From positions 1 to 64,000 of the forward strand of contig NZ_BJMM01000025.1 in the NCBI RefSeq assembly GCF_006539165.1: a stretch of 64,000 nt of DNA. Direction: 5' to 3'. This document shows, in pieces, positions 7,614 to 16,412 of this stretch. Source of the stretch: Streptomyces cacaoi. GTDB lineage: Bacteria > Actinomycetota > Actinomycetes > Streptomycetales > Streptomycetaceae. A program made the position numbers and the translations under genes. The notes under the pieces were generated by a model, which was given only the letters and a program-made list of their open reading frames with translations, made no database searches and was not told where the DNA came from. Position 1 is the first letter of the stretch, and each line of letters begins with the position of its first letter.

Positions 7614-8279
7614 TCAGCCGGCGCCGACGGGTTCGACCGTGGCTGCCGGGGTGGTCGCGGTGCTCTGGACCTGGACGGCGCCGCCGTAGGGCCACTTCAG
7701 GTCGAAGGTCCGGGTGGTGCCGGGCGGTGTGGTCGCGACCTTCTCCGGGGTGATCAGGTTCTCGCCGGAGTCCTTGTCGCCGGTGAGCAGCGAGAAGACG
7801 GCGGTGGCGCGTTCGCCGGGCCCGAGCGTCACGGGGCGGGCGTGCCGGGCGGTGCGGCGCAGGTCGTCGCTGCCTTCGGGGCCGCTGATCCGGATGCCGG
7901 GGAAGCCCTTGAGCGCACAGGTGGTCGAGCCGGTGTTCTTGAACCAGACGGCGGCCCGGGTGACCTCGTCCGGGGTGTCCATGTCGGGGGTGGCGGCGCG
8001 CCCGCCGCCGAGTCCGGCGGCCAGGTCGCTGCCCGAACAGGTCGGTGTGCGGCCGCCGTTGCCGGTCTGGGTGCCCTTCGCGTTCCCGGTGGTCTGGCCG
8101 GAGGCGGCCGAGCCGGTGTCGCCGGAGTCCGATCCTGAGCCCTGCTCCCGGGAGGAGGCGTTCTTGGCCGGGTCGTCCGCCGTGGCGTCCCCGCAGGCGG
8201 TGACGGTGCCGGTCAGCGCGCCGGCGACGAGGACGGCCGCTGCGCCACGGACGGCGCGGGTGCGGAGCAGCTCGCGCAT
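7614..8279 (-). CDS. DUF4232-family secreted lipoprotein
   Basis: This 221-aa protein has a lipoprotein signal: basic N-terminus MRELLRTRAVRG, hydrophobic stretch, then GTVTACGD with Cys29 as the predicted lipidated residue. A Ser/Gly/Thr-rich linker (about residues 30-75) leads to a C-terminal beta-rich DUF4232 domain. That domain begins PTCSGSDLAAGLGG and contains AAVWFKNTGSTTCALKGFPG, the typical second-Cys motif, which probably forms a disulfide with the first Cys. These are extracytoplasmic proteins of unknown function, common in Streptomyces. ATG 8279 is preferred over an in-frame start 48 nt upstream because the signal peptide begins there. Confidence 0.88.
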   Translation of the reverse strand: MRELLRTRAVRGAAAVLVAGALTGTVTACGDATADDPAKNASSREQGSGSDSGDTGSAASGQTTGNAKGTQTGNGGRTPTCSGSDLAAGLGGGRAATPDMDTPDEVTRAAVWFKNTGSTTCALKGFPGIRISGPEGSDDLRRTARHARPVTLGPGERATAVFSLLTGDKDSGENLITPEKVATTPPGTTRTFDLKWPYGGAVQVQSTATTPAATVEPVGAG

Positions 8280-8427
8280 GTGCGTTCCCCCCAAGTGGTC
8301 GTCGGGCGCCCGCCGGTGGGCGGCCACCGGTTCGGCCGGTCGGTCTTACGGGCGGTTTGATGCCGCGGGGGGCGGCCGGGTTCACGACCGGGGAGGGAAT
8401 GTGACCCGGATCACTCCGGACACGAAC

Positions 8428-8456
8428 GTGCCCCCGGCCGGTGGGGCCGGGGGCAC
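8428..8456 (-). terminator. Hairpin terminator of the VTC/DUF4956 operon
   Basis: GTGCCCCCGGCC (8428-8439) and GGCCGGGGGCAC (8445-8456) form a perfect 12-bp stem with a 5-nt loop, 12 bp after the VTC-gene stop. Confidence 0.65.
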
Positions 8457-8467
8457 GGTGCCGCGCC

Positions 8468-9286
8468 TCAGCGGTGCCGGGGGAAGGTCTCCGCGAGGCT
8501 GCGGGTCCAGCGGTTGGCGGGCAGCTGCGGGTGCAGCGCCGCCAGCGAGGCGTACTTGGTGAAGTCGGCCGCGCGGTGGCCGTGTTCGTGCAGCAGCAGG
8601 TCGGCCTCGGTCAGATGGCCGTAGGACTTCGTCTCGATGAGCACCATGTCCCGGGCCGCGTGCACCTCGTTGCCCTGCGGGTCGCTGCACACCATCGCGG
8701 CGTCGCAGGTGATGCGCTGCCCGTCGGCGACGAACGTGGCGCGGGTGTAGTCGGTGACGAGGCTGGGCCGCAGGTCCTGCGGGACGTCGAAGTCGCTGCC
8801 GTAGACGTCGGCGAGGGTGCGGGAGAGGAAGTCGCGGGAGGCGCCTTCCAGAGGCTCGGACGCCTCGCCGAGCCGGCGGCGGAACTTCAGGGTCTGGCCC
8901 CGGCCGCCCTTGACCTTGATCTCGAACTGCCGCTCACCGCTGTCCTGGTAGACCCGCTCGCGGATCTTGCAGCGGCGCCGGCGGCCCTGCCGGTGGTCGT
9001 GGTAGGCGCGCAGGCCGGGGGTGTCGTAGTAGGTGGAGTGGTACCGGAACCAGCGCCGGCCGCCGATGGACAGGGCCTTGAACGGCTCGTCGCGGCGCGG
9101 GTCCGTCAGCCGGGCCGCGATGTCCTGGAAGGCCGTGACCGGGACGAGGTAGCAGCGGTCGTAGCGGTCCAGCAGCTGGGCGCGCTCCATGACGGTGTCC
9201 AGGCCGATGGGGTGGGCGGCCAGTGCGGCGCGGGCGAGCGCGCGCTGGGCCGGGGCGGGGCGGGTGGCGGCGGTGACGGGGGTCAT
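8468..9286 (-). CDS. VTC-domain polyphosphate polymerase-like protein
   Basis: This 272-aa protein has the VTC fold signatures: RAQLLDRYDRCYLVPV at the start, RYHSTYYDTPGLRAYHDH, then RRCKIRERVYQDSGERQFEIKV with alternating basic residues, TDYTRATF, and near the end VLIETKS. In eukaryotic VTC4 this tunnel domain makes polyphosphate from ATP; the basic residues and the ETK motif line the tunnel. Bacterial members are inferred to do similar nucleotide- or phosphate-handling chemistry. ATG 9286 overlaps the upstream DUF4956 stop by four bases (ATGA), so the pair is translationally coupled. Confidence 0.85.
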   Translation of the reverse strand: MTPVTAATRPAPAQRALARAALAAHPIGLDTVMERAQLLDRYDRCYLVPVTAFQDIAARLTDPRRDEPFKALSIGGRRWFRYHSTYYDTPGLRAYHDHRQGRRRRCKIRERVYQDSGERQFEIKVKGGRGQTLKFRRRLGEASEPLEGASRDFLSRTLADVYGSDFDVPQDLRPSLVTDYTRATFVADGQRITCDAAMVCSDPQGNEVHAARDMVLIETKSYGHLTEADLLLHEHGHRAADFTKYASLAALHPQLPANRWTRSLAETFPRHR

Positions 9287-10110
9287 CGTGCGTTCTCCCT
9301 CGGGTGAGCGGCAGTGGCAGGCGTCGGCGTCGTCGTCGTACGGGTGTCGCTGTCGCCGTCCTGGTAACGAACGGACGTTCCGCTTCGTCCCCCGGCGGTC
9401 TCCTGCACCGCCGTGACGGCATCTCCGGCGTCTCCGGGTACGGGTACCCGGCCGGGCTCCGGTGTGCGCGTCCCCGCGGATTCCGGTGGCGTTTCCGGCC
9501 GTGTCCGGTGGGCGTGCGCGGGCGCGGTGTGCCGGGACTGCGGGGAGTGCGGGGACGGCTGGCGGAAGCGGACGTCGACGACGGTGAGGTCGCGGACGTA
9601 GTCGACCTCGGTGACCTTCCAGGCGAGCGGCTCCCCGAGCCGGGCGCTTATCCGGGCCCGCACGGCTTCCGGTTCGGTCACGGCGGCGTCGAGGGTGACC
9701 ACCGTGCGCCGGGTGCGGGCGTACAGCCGCGGGTGGTCGGCGGCGTACAGCACGACGACGGGCAGCAGGCACAGCGTGGCGGTCAGGCCGAACGGGAGGT
9801 GCGGCAGACCGGCGAGGAGCCCGATGACGAGGGTGGTGAAGTAGTAGGCCACCTCTTCGTTCTGGATGGACTCCGAGCGCAGCCGGATCATCGACAGCAC
9901 GCCGAACAGGCCGAAGCCGAGCGCCATTCCGCCGTCGCCGCCGACCCGGGCGAGGGCCGCGACCACCGCGAACAGCGCGATGTTCAGCGCCAGGTACGCG
10001 GGCAGCAGGTCGCGGCGGCGGTGCCGGGGGAAGTACACCCCGAAGGTCAGCACCGCGACGGCGACGAGGTCGAGTACCAGGTGTGTGAGGAACTGGCCGA
10101 GCGAATCCAT
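9283..10110 (-). CDS. DUF4956-family membrane protein
   Basis: This 275-aa protein has an N-terminal membrane domain of about four helices (LVLDLVAVAVLTFGVYFP; LPAYLALNIALFAVVAALAR; TTLVIGLLAGLPHLPFGLTA; CLLPVVVLYAAD). It carries the DUF4956 hallmark ALGFGLFGVLSMIRLRSESI. A cytoplasmic part (TRRTVVTLDAAVTEPE to VRDLTVVDVRFRQP) follows, then a Pro/Thr/Arg-rich tail. DUF4956 genes are typically linked to VTC-domain genes, as here, and may supply the membrane partner for polyphosphate synthesis or export; that role is inferred. It is the first gene of a two-gene minus-strand operon. Confidence 0.85.
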   Translation of the reverse strand: MDSLGQFLTHLVLDLVAVAVLTFGVYFPRHRRRDLLPAYLALNIALFAVVAALARVGGDGGMALGFGLFGVLSMIRLRSESIQNEEVAYYFTTLVIGLLAGLPHLPFGLTATLCLLPVVVLYAADHPRLYARTRRTVVTLDAAVTEPEAVRARISARLGEPLAWKVTEVDYVRDLTVVDVRFRQPSPHSPQSRHTAPAHAHRTRPETPPESAGTRTPEPGRVPVPGDAGDAVTAVQETAGGRSGTSVRYQDGDSDTRTTTTPTPATAAHPRENAR

Positions 10111-10535
10111 GCCCAGGACGGTAGGGACGGCCGGGTTAAAGCGGCTTCCTCGTGACGTTAAGGATGCGGCCCTTCCCTGCGTGTCCCGCTGCCCCGCAGC
10201 ACCTCTGCCCGGCCGGCCTCGCGCCGCCCCCGTGCCTCGCCGCCCCCCGGCCCGTGCCCGGCCGCGGCGTTCGCGGGCGCACAGGGGATCGGTACGGGTC
10301 CGGGACGGATGCGGCTACCGTCCCATTCCTGCGGGTTCCGCCCCGGGCGTCGAACTTCCGCTGAATGTGCGGCAGGCGGCCGTACGACGGCGGAACCGTC
10401 CGGGTACCGTGCGGGTTCGGGCGATGCCCGGCACACGTCGCACGACGGAGGGCATGAGCCCTATCCTCGTGCAAACGCCGAGGCCCGGGTCCGGGCCGGG
10501 GGAAGGGGACGGTCGTCGATGGAGGGGCTGAGCGG
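10111..10535. other. Divergent intergenic region, 425 bp
   Basis: This region separates the DUF4956 operon from the divergent Ser/Thr kinase and must hold both promoters. No conserved gene, tRNA or obvious operator was seen. Near its end a 17-bp imperfect duplication (ATGGAGGGGCTGAGCGG then ATGGACGGGCTGAGCGC) covers the kinase start region. This also creates a tiny ORF (10519-10548, MEGLSGWTG) overlapping the kinase start. Confidence 0.5.
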
Positions 10536-12461
10536 ATGGACGGGCTGAGCGCCGACGACCCGGGCTGGATCGGCGAGTACCGACTGCTCGCCAAGCTCGG
10601 AGAGGGCGGCATGGGCCGCGTGTACCTCGCGCGGTCGCGGCGCGGCCGGACGGTCGCGGTGAAGGTCGTCCAGGCGGAGCTGGCCCGCGACGAGGGGTTC
10701 CGGCGCAGATTCGCGCAGGAGGTCGGGGCCGCCCGCCGGGTGGGCGAGGAGTGGACGGCGCCGGTGCTGGACGCCGACACCGAGGCCGAGACGCCGTGGG
10801 TGGCCACCGGATATGTCGCCGGGCCCTCGCTGGCCGAGGTGGTCGGCGAGCAGTACGGTCCGCTGCCCGAGCACTCGGTGCGGGCGCTCGCCGTGGGGCT
10901 CTGCCACGCGCTGCGGGCCATCCACGGCGCCGGGCTCGTCCACCGCGATCTGAAGCCGTCGAACGTGCTGGTGACGATCGACGGGCCGCGCGTCATCGAC
11001 TTCGGCATCGCCCGCGCGCTGGACGCGTCCGCGCAGTCGGCTTCCGGGCTGACCAGCACGGGCGTCGTCGTCGGCTCGCCCGGCTTCATGTCGCCCGAGC
11101 AGGTGCGCGGGGAGCGTGTGACGCCCGCGAGCGACGTGTTCTGCCTGGGCGCCGTCCTGTCCTACACGGCCACCGGCCGGCTGCCGTTCGGCACGCAGGA
11201 GGGCGGGGTGCACTCGCTGCTCTTCCGCGTCGCCGCCGAGGACCCCGATCTGCGGGGCCTGCCCGAGTCGCTGCACGAGCCGATCGCCGCCGCCCTGCAC
11301 AAGGACCCCGAGCAACGGCCCACGCCGGACGCCCTGCTGGCCGCGTTCGGCGACGAGGACGGCGCCGCCGGGAGCGACACGGAGGCCGGGCGGACGATGC
11401 TCGACGGCGCGTGGCTGCCGGGCGCCGTCCTCGCCCAGCTGGGCCGGCACGCGGTGCATCTGCTCGACAGCGAGGACCCGGAGTCCGCCGGCGCGGCCGA
11501 GCCCGCCGGGCGGGAGCCCGCACGGAACGCCGCCGCCGTCGCCGCGGACGGAGCCCAGCCGACCGGCTCGTTCGGGCCGCCCGTCACCATGCCTCCGCCG
11601 TCCGCCGGGCCCGGCACACCGCCGCACGGCAACCCGTACAGCACGCCGCACCCGGGGCAGCCGGGCCCCGTGGCCGGTCCCGCCGGTGTGCCGGCGGGCG
11701 CCTGGGCGAGCCCGCCGCCCGGCCTGGGCCCGGGCCCCGGCGGTATGTGGCACAGCCCGCCACCCGGGCTCGGCCTGCCGCCGCGGTACCAGCTGACGAA
11801 CCCGCGCGGGCTGTCCATCGCGCTCGTGGTGCTGCTGGCGGTGTTCGCCGTCGCGCTGCTGCTGCGGCTGAACGTGTACGAGTCGGTGGAGAGCAGCGCG
11901 CGGGAGTACGGCGCCGGCTCCCGGATCGTGGCGTCCGCCAACAAGATCCCGCACGTCAACACCCTCCGGTACAACTCCGTGATGGCGGACGTGCTGACGG
12001 CGCTCACCACGGTGCCGGTGGTCGTGCTGTGGTGCCTCTGGTTCCGCCGGCTGCGGCGCAACGCCGAGCTGTTCCGGCCGGGCGGGATCCGGCACACGGT
12101 GTCCATGGCGGTGGGCTCCTGGTTCATCCCCGTGGCGAACCTGTGGATTCCCAAGCGCGTGACGAACGACGTCTGGAAGGCGTCCAAGGACCCGGCGAAG
12201 AAGCGCCGCAGCGTGCTCACGCCGTGGCTGCTGCGGGTGTGGTGGGCGGCCTGGGTGGCGTTCCTGTTCCTCCAGCCGCTGTCCTTCGTCTCCGGCCTGT
12301 ACCTGGACAGTTCGCTCTCCACGGTCGCCGAGGACGCGGTGTTCGGGCAGGTCGCCTCGGCCATCGGGCTGACCGTCACGGTGCTCGCCGTGGTCGTCGT
12401 GCTGCGGCTCTCCCGTGTGCAGGAGGCGCGCATCCCGAAGGCCGACACCAACCCCTGGTGA
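10536..12461 (+). CDS. Membrane Ser/Thr protein kinase with C-terminal DUF4328
   Basis: This 641-aa protein has a Hanks-type kinase domain at about residues 13-275: glycine loop LGEGGMGRVYLA, catalytic Lys in VAVKVV, catalytic loop VHRDLKPSNVL, DFGIA, and SPGFMSPEQVRG. A Pro/Gly-rich linker (about 335-415) leads to a C-terminal DUF4328 membrane region with several helices (SIALVVLLAVFAVALLLRL; VLTALTTVPVVVLWCLWF; AVGSWFIPVANLWIPK). All main catalytic motifs are present, so it should be active. GAGGGG lies 8 nt before ATG 10536. Kinase-DUF4328 fusions are common in Streptomyces; the substrate is unknown. Confidence 0.92.
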   Translation: MDGLSADDPGWIGEYRLLAKLGEGGMGRVYLARSRRGRTVAVKVVQAELARDEGFRRRFAQEVGAARRVGEEWTAPVLDADTEAETPWVATGYVAGPSLAEVVGEQYGPLPEHSVRALAVGLCHALRAIHGAGLVHRDLKPSNVLVTIDGPRVIDFGIARALDASAQSASGLTSTGVVVGSPGFMSPEQVRGERVTPASDVFCLGAVLSYTATGRLPFGTQEGGVHSLLFRVAAEDPDLRGLPESLHEPIAAALHKDPEQRPTPDALLAAFGDEDGAAGSDTEAGRTMLDGAWLPGAVLAQLGRHAVHLLDSEDPESAGAAEPAGREPARNAAAVAADGAQPTGSFGPPVTMPPPSAGPGTPPHGNPYSTPHPGQPGPVAGPAGVPAGAWASPPPGLGPGPGGMWHSPPPGLGLPPRYQLTNPRGLSIALVVLLAVFAVALLLRLNVYESVESSAREYGAGSRIVASANKIPHVNTLRYNSVMADVLTALTTVPVVVLWCLWFRRLRRNAELFRPGGIRHTVSMAVGSWFIPVANLWIPKRVTNDVWKASKDPAKKRRSVLTPWLLRVWWAAWVAFLFLQPLSFVSGLYLDSSLSTVAEDAVFGQVASAIGLTVTVLAVVVVLRLSRVQEARIPKADTNPW

Positions 12462-12497
12462 CGTCCGGCGGGGCCCCGCGCCGGCCCCGCCGGACGT
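12461..12497. terminator. Strong bidirectional terminator
   Basis: A perfect 15-bp stem (12461-12475 with 12483-12497, loop CCGCGCC) begins at the last base of the kinase stop codon and lies 30 bp from the stop of the convergent ABC permease. Confidence 0.75.
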
Positions 12498-12527
12498 CGG
12501 CCGGGGCGCTCCCGCAGCGCCCCGTGC

Positions 12528-14198
12528 TCAGGTGAGCCGGAGGTCCCGGCGGCGCAGGCCCCACAGCCCGGCGGCGCTCAGCACGGCCGCCAGTGCGGTG
12601 AGGAGGACGAGCGGCAGCAGTTCCACGTCGGCGAGCGGCAGCCGGGGCACATGGCCGAACGGTGAGAGGTTGTTCATCCCGTCCGGGAAGTCCAGCAGGC
12701 TGCCCAGATAGCCGACGAGGAAGCCGTACAGGGGCACCACCCAGGCCGCGCCCGCCGCCCTCGGTACCCAGCCGTACAGCAGCAGGGCGAGTCCCGCCGT
12801 CACCCACACCGCCGGTGCGTACGCCAGGGCGGAGCCGGCGAGTTCGAGGACGAGCGAGGCGTCACCGGTGGAGGCGGCGCCCGCCGCCCCGAAGCCGAGC
12901 CCGCCCGCCAGCAGCACCAGCGTGCCCCCGGCCGCCGCCACGGCCAGATGGCCGCCGGCCCACCGGGAGCGCGACAGCGCGGTGGCCAGCAGCGGCTCGG
13001 CGCGCCCCGCCGCCTCCTCGGCCCGTGACCGCAGCGTCGCCATCACGGCGTACACGGCGGCGACGACGGCCAGCACGATCATCACCGTCGAGGCGAAGGA
13101 CTCCGTGACCGAGCCGCCCATCGCGGCGAGAGCCCGCCGCACCTGCTCGACCTCGCCCAGCATGTCCTCGACGTCGCCGAGGATCGAGCCGTACACCACG
13201 CCCAACAGCACCAGTGCGGCGGCGAATCCCGCCAGCAGCCCGCGCTGGAGCCGCAGCGCGAGCCCGAGCGGATGGCCGAGGGCCGCGCCCGCGCGCGCCG
13301 GTCCCGGCCGTGACGCGCGCAGCCCGGCGCCCACGTCGCGCCGGGTGCTGAGCAGATAGCCGCATCCGGCGACGGCGGCCGCGAAGGCGAGCGTGAGCAG
13401 CAGCGGCCAGACCCGGTCGTCCACGAACGGATAGCTGCGCTGGGCCCAGCCGAGGGGGGAGAGCCAGGAGAGCGCGTCGGCGCCCACGTCCCCGGCGGCA
13501 CGCAGCGCGTAGGCGGCGCCGACGACGGCCAGCGCGGCACCGGACGCGGCGCGGGTGTGCGCGGTGAACTGCACCGTGACGGCGGTGACCCCGGCGAAGG
13601 CGAGACCCAGCACGGTGTGCGCCGCGCCGTACACCAGGGCGCCCGAGGCGTCGACGCCGTCCACCCCGAGCCCGGGCAGGAGCAGGGCGAGCAGCAGCCC
13701 GACGGCCAGGCTCGCGGTGGCGGCGACGCCGAGCGCCGCGGTGAGCGCGGCATGGCGGCCGACGACGCAGGAGCGCACGAGTTCGGCCCGGCCCGTCTCC
13801 TCCTCCTCGCGGCTGTGCCGCACGACGAGGAGCACGCTCATGAGGCCGACCAGCACCCCGAGGAAGCCGAGCATCTGGTGGCCGATCATGGCGCCGACGG
13901 TGTAGGCGCCGTCCAGGAAGTGCTCGGGGCCCGTCATGGCGCGGGCCGCGGGGCTGCTCATGGTCTCGGCCGCCGCCGCCCGGTCGTGCGCCTCGGGGTA
14001 GAGGCCCTCGAACTTGGCGGCCGGCACCAGCGTGCCCAGCAGGAGCGCCAGCACCCAGGCGGGCAGCCGCACCCGGTCGCGGCGCAGCGCGAACCGGTAG
14101 AGCGTGCCCGCACCGGCGAGCGTGCCGGAGCCCCGCCGGGTGTCCCGTCCCGGCGCGGTGCCGGCGCGGGCCGGCGCACCGGCGAGGACGCCGCTCAT
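12528..14198 (-). CDS. ABC transporter permease (ABC-2 exporter type)
   Basis: This 556-aa protein has about twelve hydrophobic segments in two halves. It shows the pattern of streptomycete polyketide/drug-exporter permeases: ALRRDRVRLPAWVLALLLGT near the N-terminus, SREEEETGRAELV after the second helix, and a second, similar half containing SRAEEAAGRAEPLLATAL. The duplicated R-EEE-GRAE motif supports an internal repeat of two six-helix units. It is translated directly after its ATPase: ATG 14198 overlaps the ATPase stop (ATGA). Likely role is export of a drug or amphipathic compound. Confidence 0.88.
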   Translation of the reverse strand: MSGVLAGAPARAGTAPGRDTRRGSGTLAGAGTLYRFALRRDRVRLPAWVLALLLGTLVPAAKFEGLYPEAHDRAAAAETMSSPAARAMTGPEHFLDGAYTVGAMIGHQMLGFLGVLVGLMSVLLVVRHSREEEETGRAELVRSCVVGRHAALTAALGVAATASLAVGLLLALLLPGLGVDGVDASGALVYGAAHTVLGLAFAGVTAVTVQFTAHTRAASGAALAVVGAAYALRAAGDVGADALSWLSPLGWAQRSYPFVDDRVWPLLLTLAFAAAVAGCGYLLSTRRDVGAGLRASRPGPARAGAALGHPLGLALRLQRGLLAGFAAALVLLGVVYGSILGDVEDMLGEVEQVRRALAAMGGSVTESFASTVMIVLAVVAAVYAVMATLRSRAEEAAGRAEPLLATALSRSRWAGGHLAVAAAGGTLVLLAGGLGFGAAGAASTGDASLVLELAGSALAYAPAVWVTAGLALLLYGWVPRAAGAAWVVPLYGFLVGYLGSLLDFPDGMNNLSPFGHVPRLPLADVELLPLVLLTALAAVLSAAGLWGLRRRDLRLT

Positions 14199-15328
14199 GC
14201 CCGGCCCCTCTCGTCACCGCGGGCGGTGGAGCCGTCGGCGGACGTACCGTCACCGGCCGCGCCGTCGCTCGCTTCCCCGTGCGCGACCGGTCCCTGCGCG
14301 ACCGGTCCCCGCGCGGCCGGTCCCCGCGCGGCCGGTGCGGCGTCCTCCCCCGTGCCGGACAGCCCGGCCAGTTCCGGGAGTTCGTCGCCGTAGTGCCGCA
14401 GCATCAGCTCCTCCAGGGTGGGCGGGTGGCTGACCAGGCTGCGCACGCCGAGCGTGCCGAGACGGCGGACGGCCTCGTCCAGGTGTGCGCCGTCGACGGC
14501 GAAGTGCACCCGGCCGCCCTCGGTCCGCAGGCCGTGCACACCGGGCAGTTCGGCGAGCCCGGTGAGCGGCCCGTCGGTCTCGGCCTCGATGGTCGTGCGC
14601 GTCAGATGCCGCAGCTCGCCGAGCGACCCGGACTGCACGGTGCGGCCCAGCCGGATGATGCTCACCCTGTCGCACAACTTCTCGACCTGGGCGAGGATGT
14701 GGCTGGAGAGCAGCACCGTGCGGCCGGCCTCCTTGGCCTGGAGGACCACGTCCTGGAAGACGACCTCCATCAGCGGGTCGAGCCCCGCCGTCGGCTCGTC
14801 CAGGAGCAGCAGTTCCGCGTCCGAGGCCAGCGCAGCGATGATCGCGACCTTCTGCCGGTTGCCCTTGGAGTAGGTGCGGCCCTTCTTGGTGGGGTCGAGG
14901 CCGAAGCGCTCGATCAGCTCGTCCCGCCGCCGGGGATCGACCCCGCCGCGCGCCCCGGAGTGCCCGCTGCGCAGCCGGGCCAGCAGATCGATGGCCTCTC
15001 CCCCGGTCAGGTTCGGCCACAGTTCGACGTCGCCGGGTACGTAGGCCAGTCGCCGGTGCAGGGCGACGGCGTCCGCCCACGGATCGGAGCCGAGCAGCCG
15101 GGCCGTGCCGGTGTCGGCGCGCAGCAGGCCGAGCAGGATCCGCAAAGTGGTGGATTTCCCGGCCCCGTTGGGCCCGAGGAACCCGTGCACCTCCCCGGTC
15201 GCCACCCGCAGATCGAGCCCGTCGAGCGCCCGTGTCCTGCCGAAGGTCTTCACCAGTCCCGAGACGAGAATCGCCGGCTCGGCCGTCCGCGGGGCGGTCG
15301 GGGGAGCGGCAGCTGTGACGGCGTTCAT
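14195..15328 (-). CDS. ABC transporter ATP-binding protein (drug-exporter type)
   Basis: This 377-aa protein has Walker A GPNGAGKST, a Q-loop region LAYVPGDVELWPNLTG, a signature-like YSKGNRQKVAIIAAL and Walker B LLLLDEPTAGLDP, followed by a switch His in LLSSHIL. The C-terminal ~100 residues carry a DrrA-like accessory domain and a low-complexity tail in which ARGP/AQGP units are repeated. The tail is encoded by a 15-bp tandem repeat at 14280-14339. It works with the permease at 12528-14198 and is divergent from the MarR/GbsR-like regulator at 15644. No good Shine-Dalgarno precedes the ATG. Confidence 0.92.
   Translation of the reverse strand: MNAVTAAAPPTAPRTAEPAILVSGLVKTFGRTRALDGLDLRVATGEVHGFLGPNGAGKSTTLRILLGLLRADTGTARLLGSDPWADAVALHRRLAYVPGDVELWPNLTGGEAIDLLARLRSGHSGARGGVDPRRRDELIERFGLDPTKKGRTYSKGNRQKVAIIAALASDAELLLLDEPTAGLDPLMEVVFQDVVLQAKEAGRTVLLSSHILAQVEKLCDRVSIIRLGRTVQSGSLGELRHLTRTTIEAETDGPLTGLAELPGVHGLRTEGGRVHFAVDGAHLDEAVRRLGTLGVRSLVSHPPTLEELMLRHYGDELPELAGLSGTGEDAAPAARGPAARGPVAQGPVAHGEASDGAAGDGTSADGSTARGDERGRA
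14280..14339. repeat. 15-bp tandem repeat in the ATPase 3' end
   Basis: Four imperfect 15-bp units of the type GCGCGACCGGTCCCT encode the repeated ARGP/AQGP tail of the ABC ATPase. The period is a multiple of three, so the frame is kept. Confidence 0.75.
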
Positions 15329-15643
15329 ATTTCGGAAGCTACGCTGGTTTCACAAATTTATGAAGTTAAGGAACCGTTAGAGTCTTCTCTGGGCGCTCAC
15401 CGGCACCCTTGGCACCCGCTCCGGCCCGGGAAGACAGGGCCCGGGACGGCAGGGCCCTGGACGGCAAAACCCGGGACGGCAGGCCCCGGGTGGAGACGGC
15501 CCTGGTGGAGACGGTCCGGGTGGAGACGGTCCGGGAAGGCGGGGGACGGGAAGGCGGGGGACGAGCCGGGGCCCCGGGGGCAGGCGGGGCAGGTGGGGAC
15601 AGGCGGGGGGACAGGCACGACAGCGAAGGAGAGACCGGCCACC
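15329..15643. other. Divergent intergenic region with short tandem repeats
   Basis: The ABC-operon side contains the AT-rich palindrome listed at 15349-15364. The rest (about 15420-15560) is a run of degenerate 15-16-bp units such as GGTGGAGACGGTCCGG and CGGGACGGCAGG. No conserved gene is visible. Confidence 0.55.
15349..15364. promoter_or_regulatory. Candidate operator for the MarR/GbsR-like regulator
   Basis: TTCACAAATTTATGAA is palindromic at 14 of 16 positions and lies 21 bp upstream of the ABC ATPase start, in an unusually AT-rich stretch for this genome. Its position over the ABC promoter, with a regulator gene transcribed divergently, suggests repression by that regulator. Confidence 0.55.
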
Positions 15644-16189
15644 GTGACAGAGGCAGCAGGGCACACGCCCCACCACCACGAGGGCGCGCCCGCCGAAGAC
15701 ACCGGAGAGCGGACCCCGCAGGACTACGAGACGCGGGTCTCCCCCTTCGTCGAGCAGTTCGCCGCCGACCTCACCGAGGCCGGAATGCAGCGCATGGCCG
15801 CCCGCGTCTTCGCCTGCCTCCTCGCCTCCGACGACGGCGCCCTCACCTCCGCCGAACTGAGCGAACGCCTCCGGGCCAGCCCCGCCGCGGTCTCCGGTGC
15901 CGTCCGCTACCTCGCCCAGGTCAACCTCATCAGCCGGCGGCGCGACCCCGGCTCCCGGCGCGAGCGGTACCTGCTCCACCAGGAGGTCTGGTTCACCGCC
16001 GTCGCCGGGCGCGACAACGTCCTCGGCCGGCTGCGGAACACCATGCACACCGGTCTCGGCGAGCTGGGCCCGGACACCCCCGCCGGCCAACGCCTCGGCG
16101 AGGCCGTCGAGTTCTTCGAGTTCCTCCAGCGGGAACTCGACCAGGTGCTCGTCCGCTGGCGCGCCCACCGCTCCGGCCGCTCCCGGTGA
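15644..16189 (+). CDS. MarR/GbsR-like winged-helix transcriptional regulator
   Basis: This 181-aa protein has a central winged helix: GMQRMAARVFACLLASDDGA, LTSAELSERLRASPAAVSGA, VRYLAQVNLISRRRDPGSRR. A C-terminal dimerisation helix follows. The GMQRMAAR and SPAAVSGAVRYL motifs are those of MarR-type regulators paired with ABC exporters in Streptomyces. The start is GTG 15644, with AAGGAGAG about 10 nt upstream. It is divergent from the exporter operon and probably represses it through the palindrome at 15349-15364; the inducer would be the exporter's substrate. Confidence 0.87.
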   Translation: MTEAAGHTPHHHEGAPAEDTGERTPQDYETRVSPFVEQFAADLTEAGMQRMAARVFACLLASDDGALTSAELSERLRASPAAVSGAVRYLAQVNLISRRRDPGSRRERYLLHQEVWFTAVAGRDNVLGRLRNTMHTGLGELGPDTPAGQRLGEAVEFFEFLQRELDQVLVRWRAHRSGRSR

Positions 16190-16412
16190 CCCCGGCGAAC
16201 CCGCTGGCCCCGGCCACCCGCTGAGCCCGGCCACCCGCTGAGTCGACGATCCGGGCGAACCCGGCCCGGTACTCCCGCCCGGAGCCCCGCACCGCGAACG
16301 GCCCCGGATACCCCGAAGACCCCGAAGACCGCGAAAGAGCCCAAGGAGCCGAAGGGCCCGAAGGCAACGAAGGCAACGAAGGAGCAGTACACCGGTTGTT
16401 AGGGTCGGCCGG
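16190..16412. repeat. Repetitive intergenic segment
   Basis: A 17-bp unit (CCCGGCCACCCGCTGAG) is repeated twice near 16210-16245. A purine-rich run of CCGAAGACC, CGAAGGCAA type units lies at about 16305-16385. No gene is visible. Confidence 0.5.
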
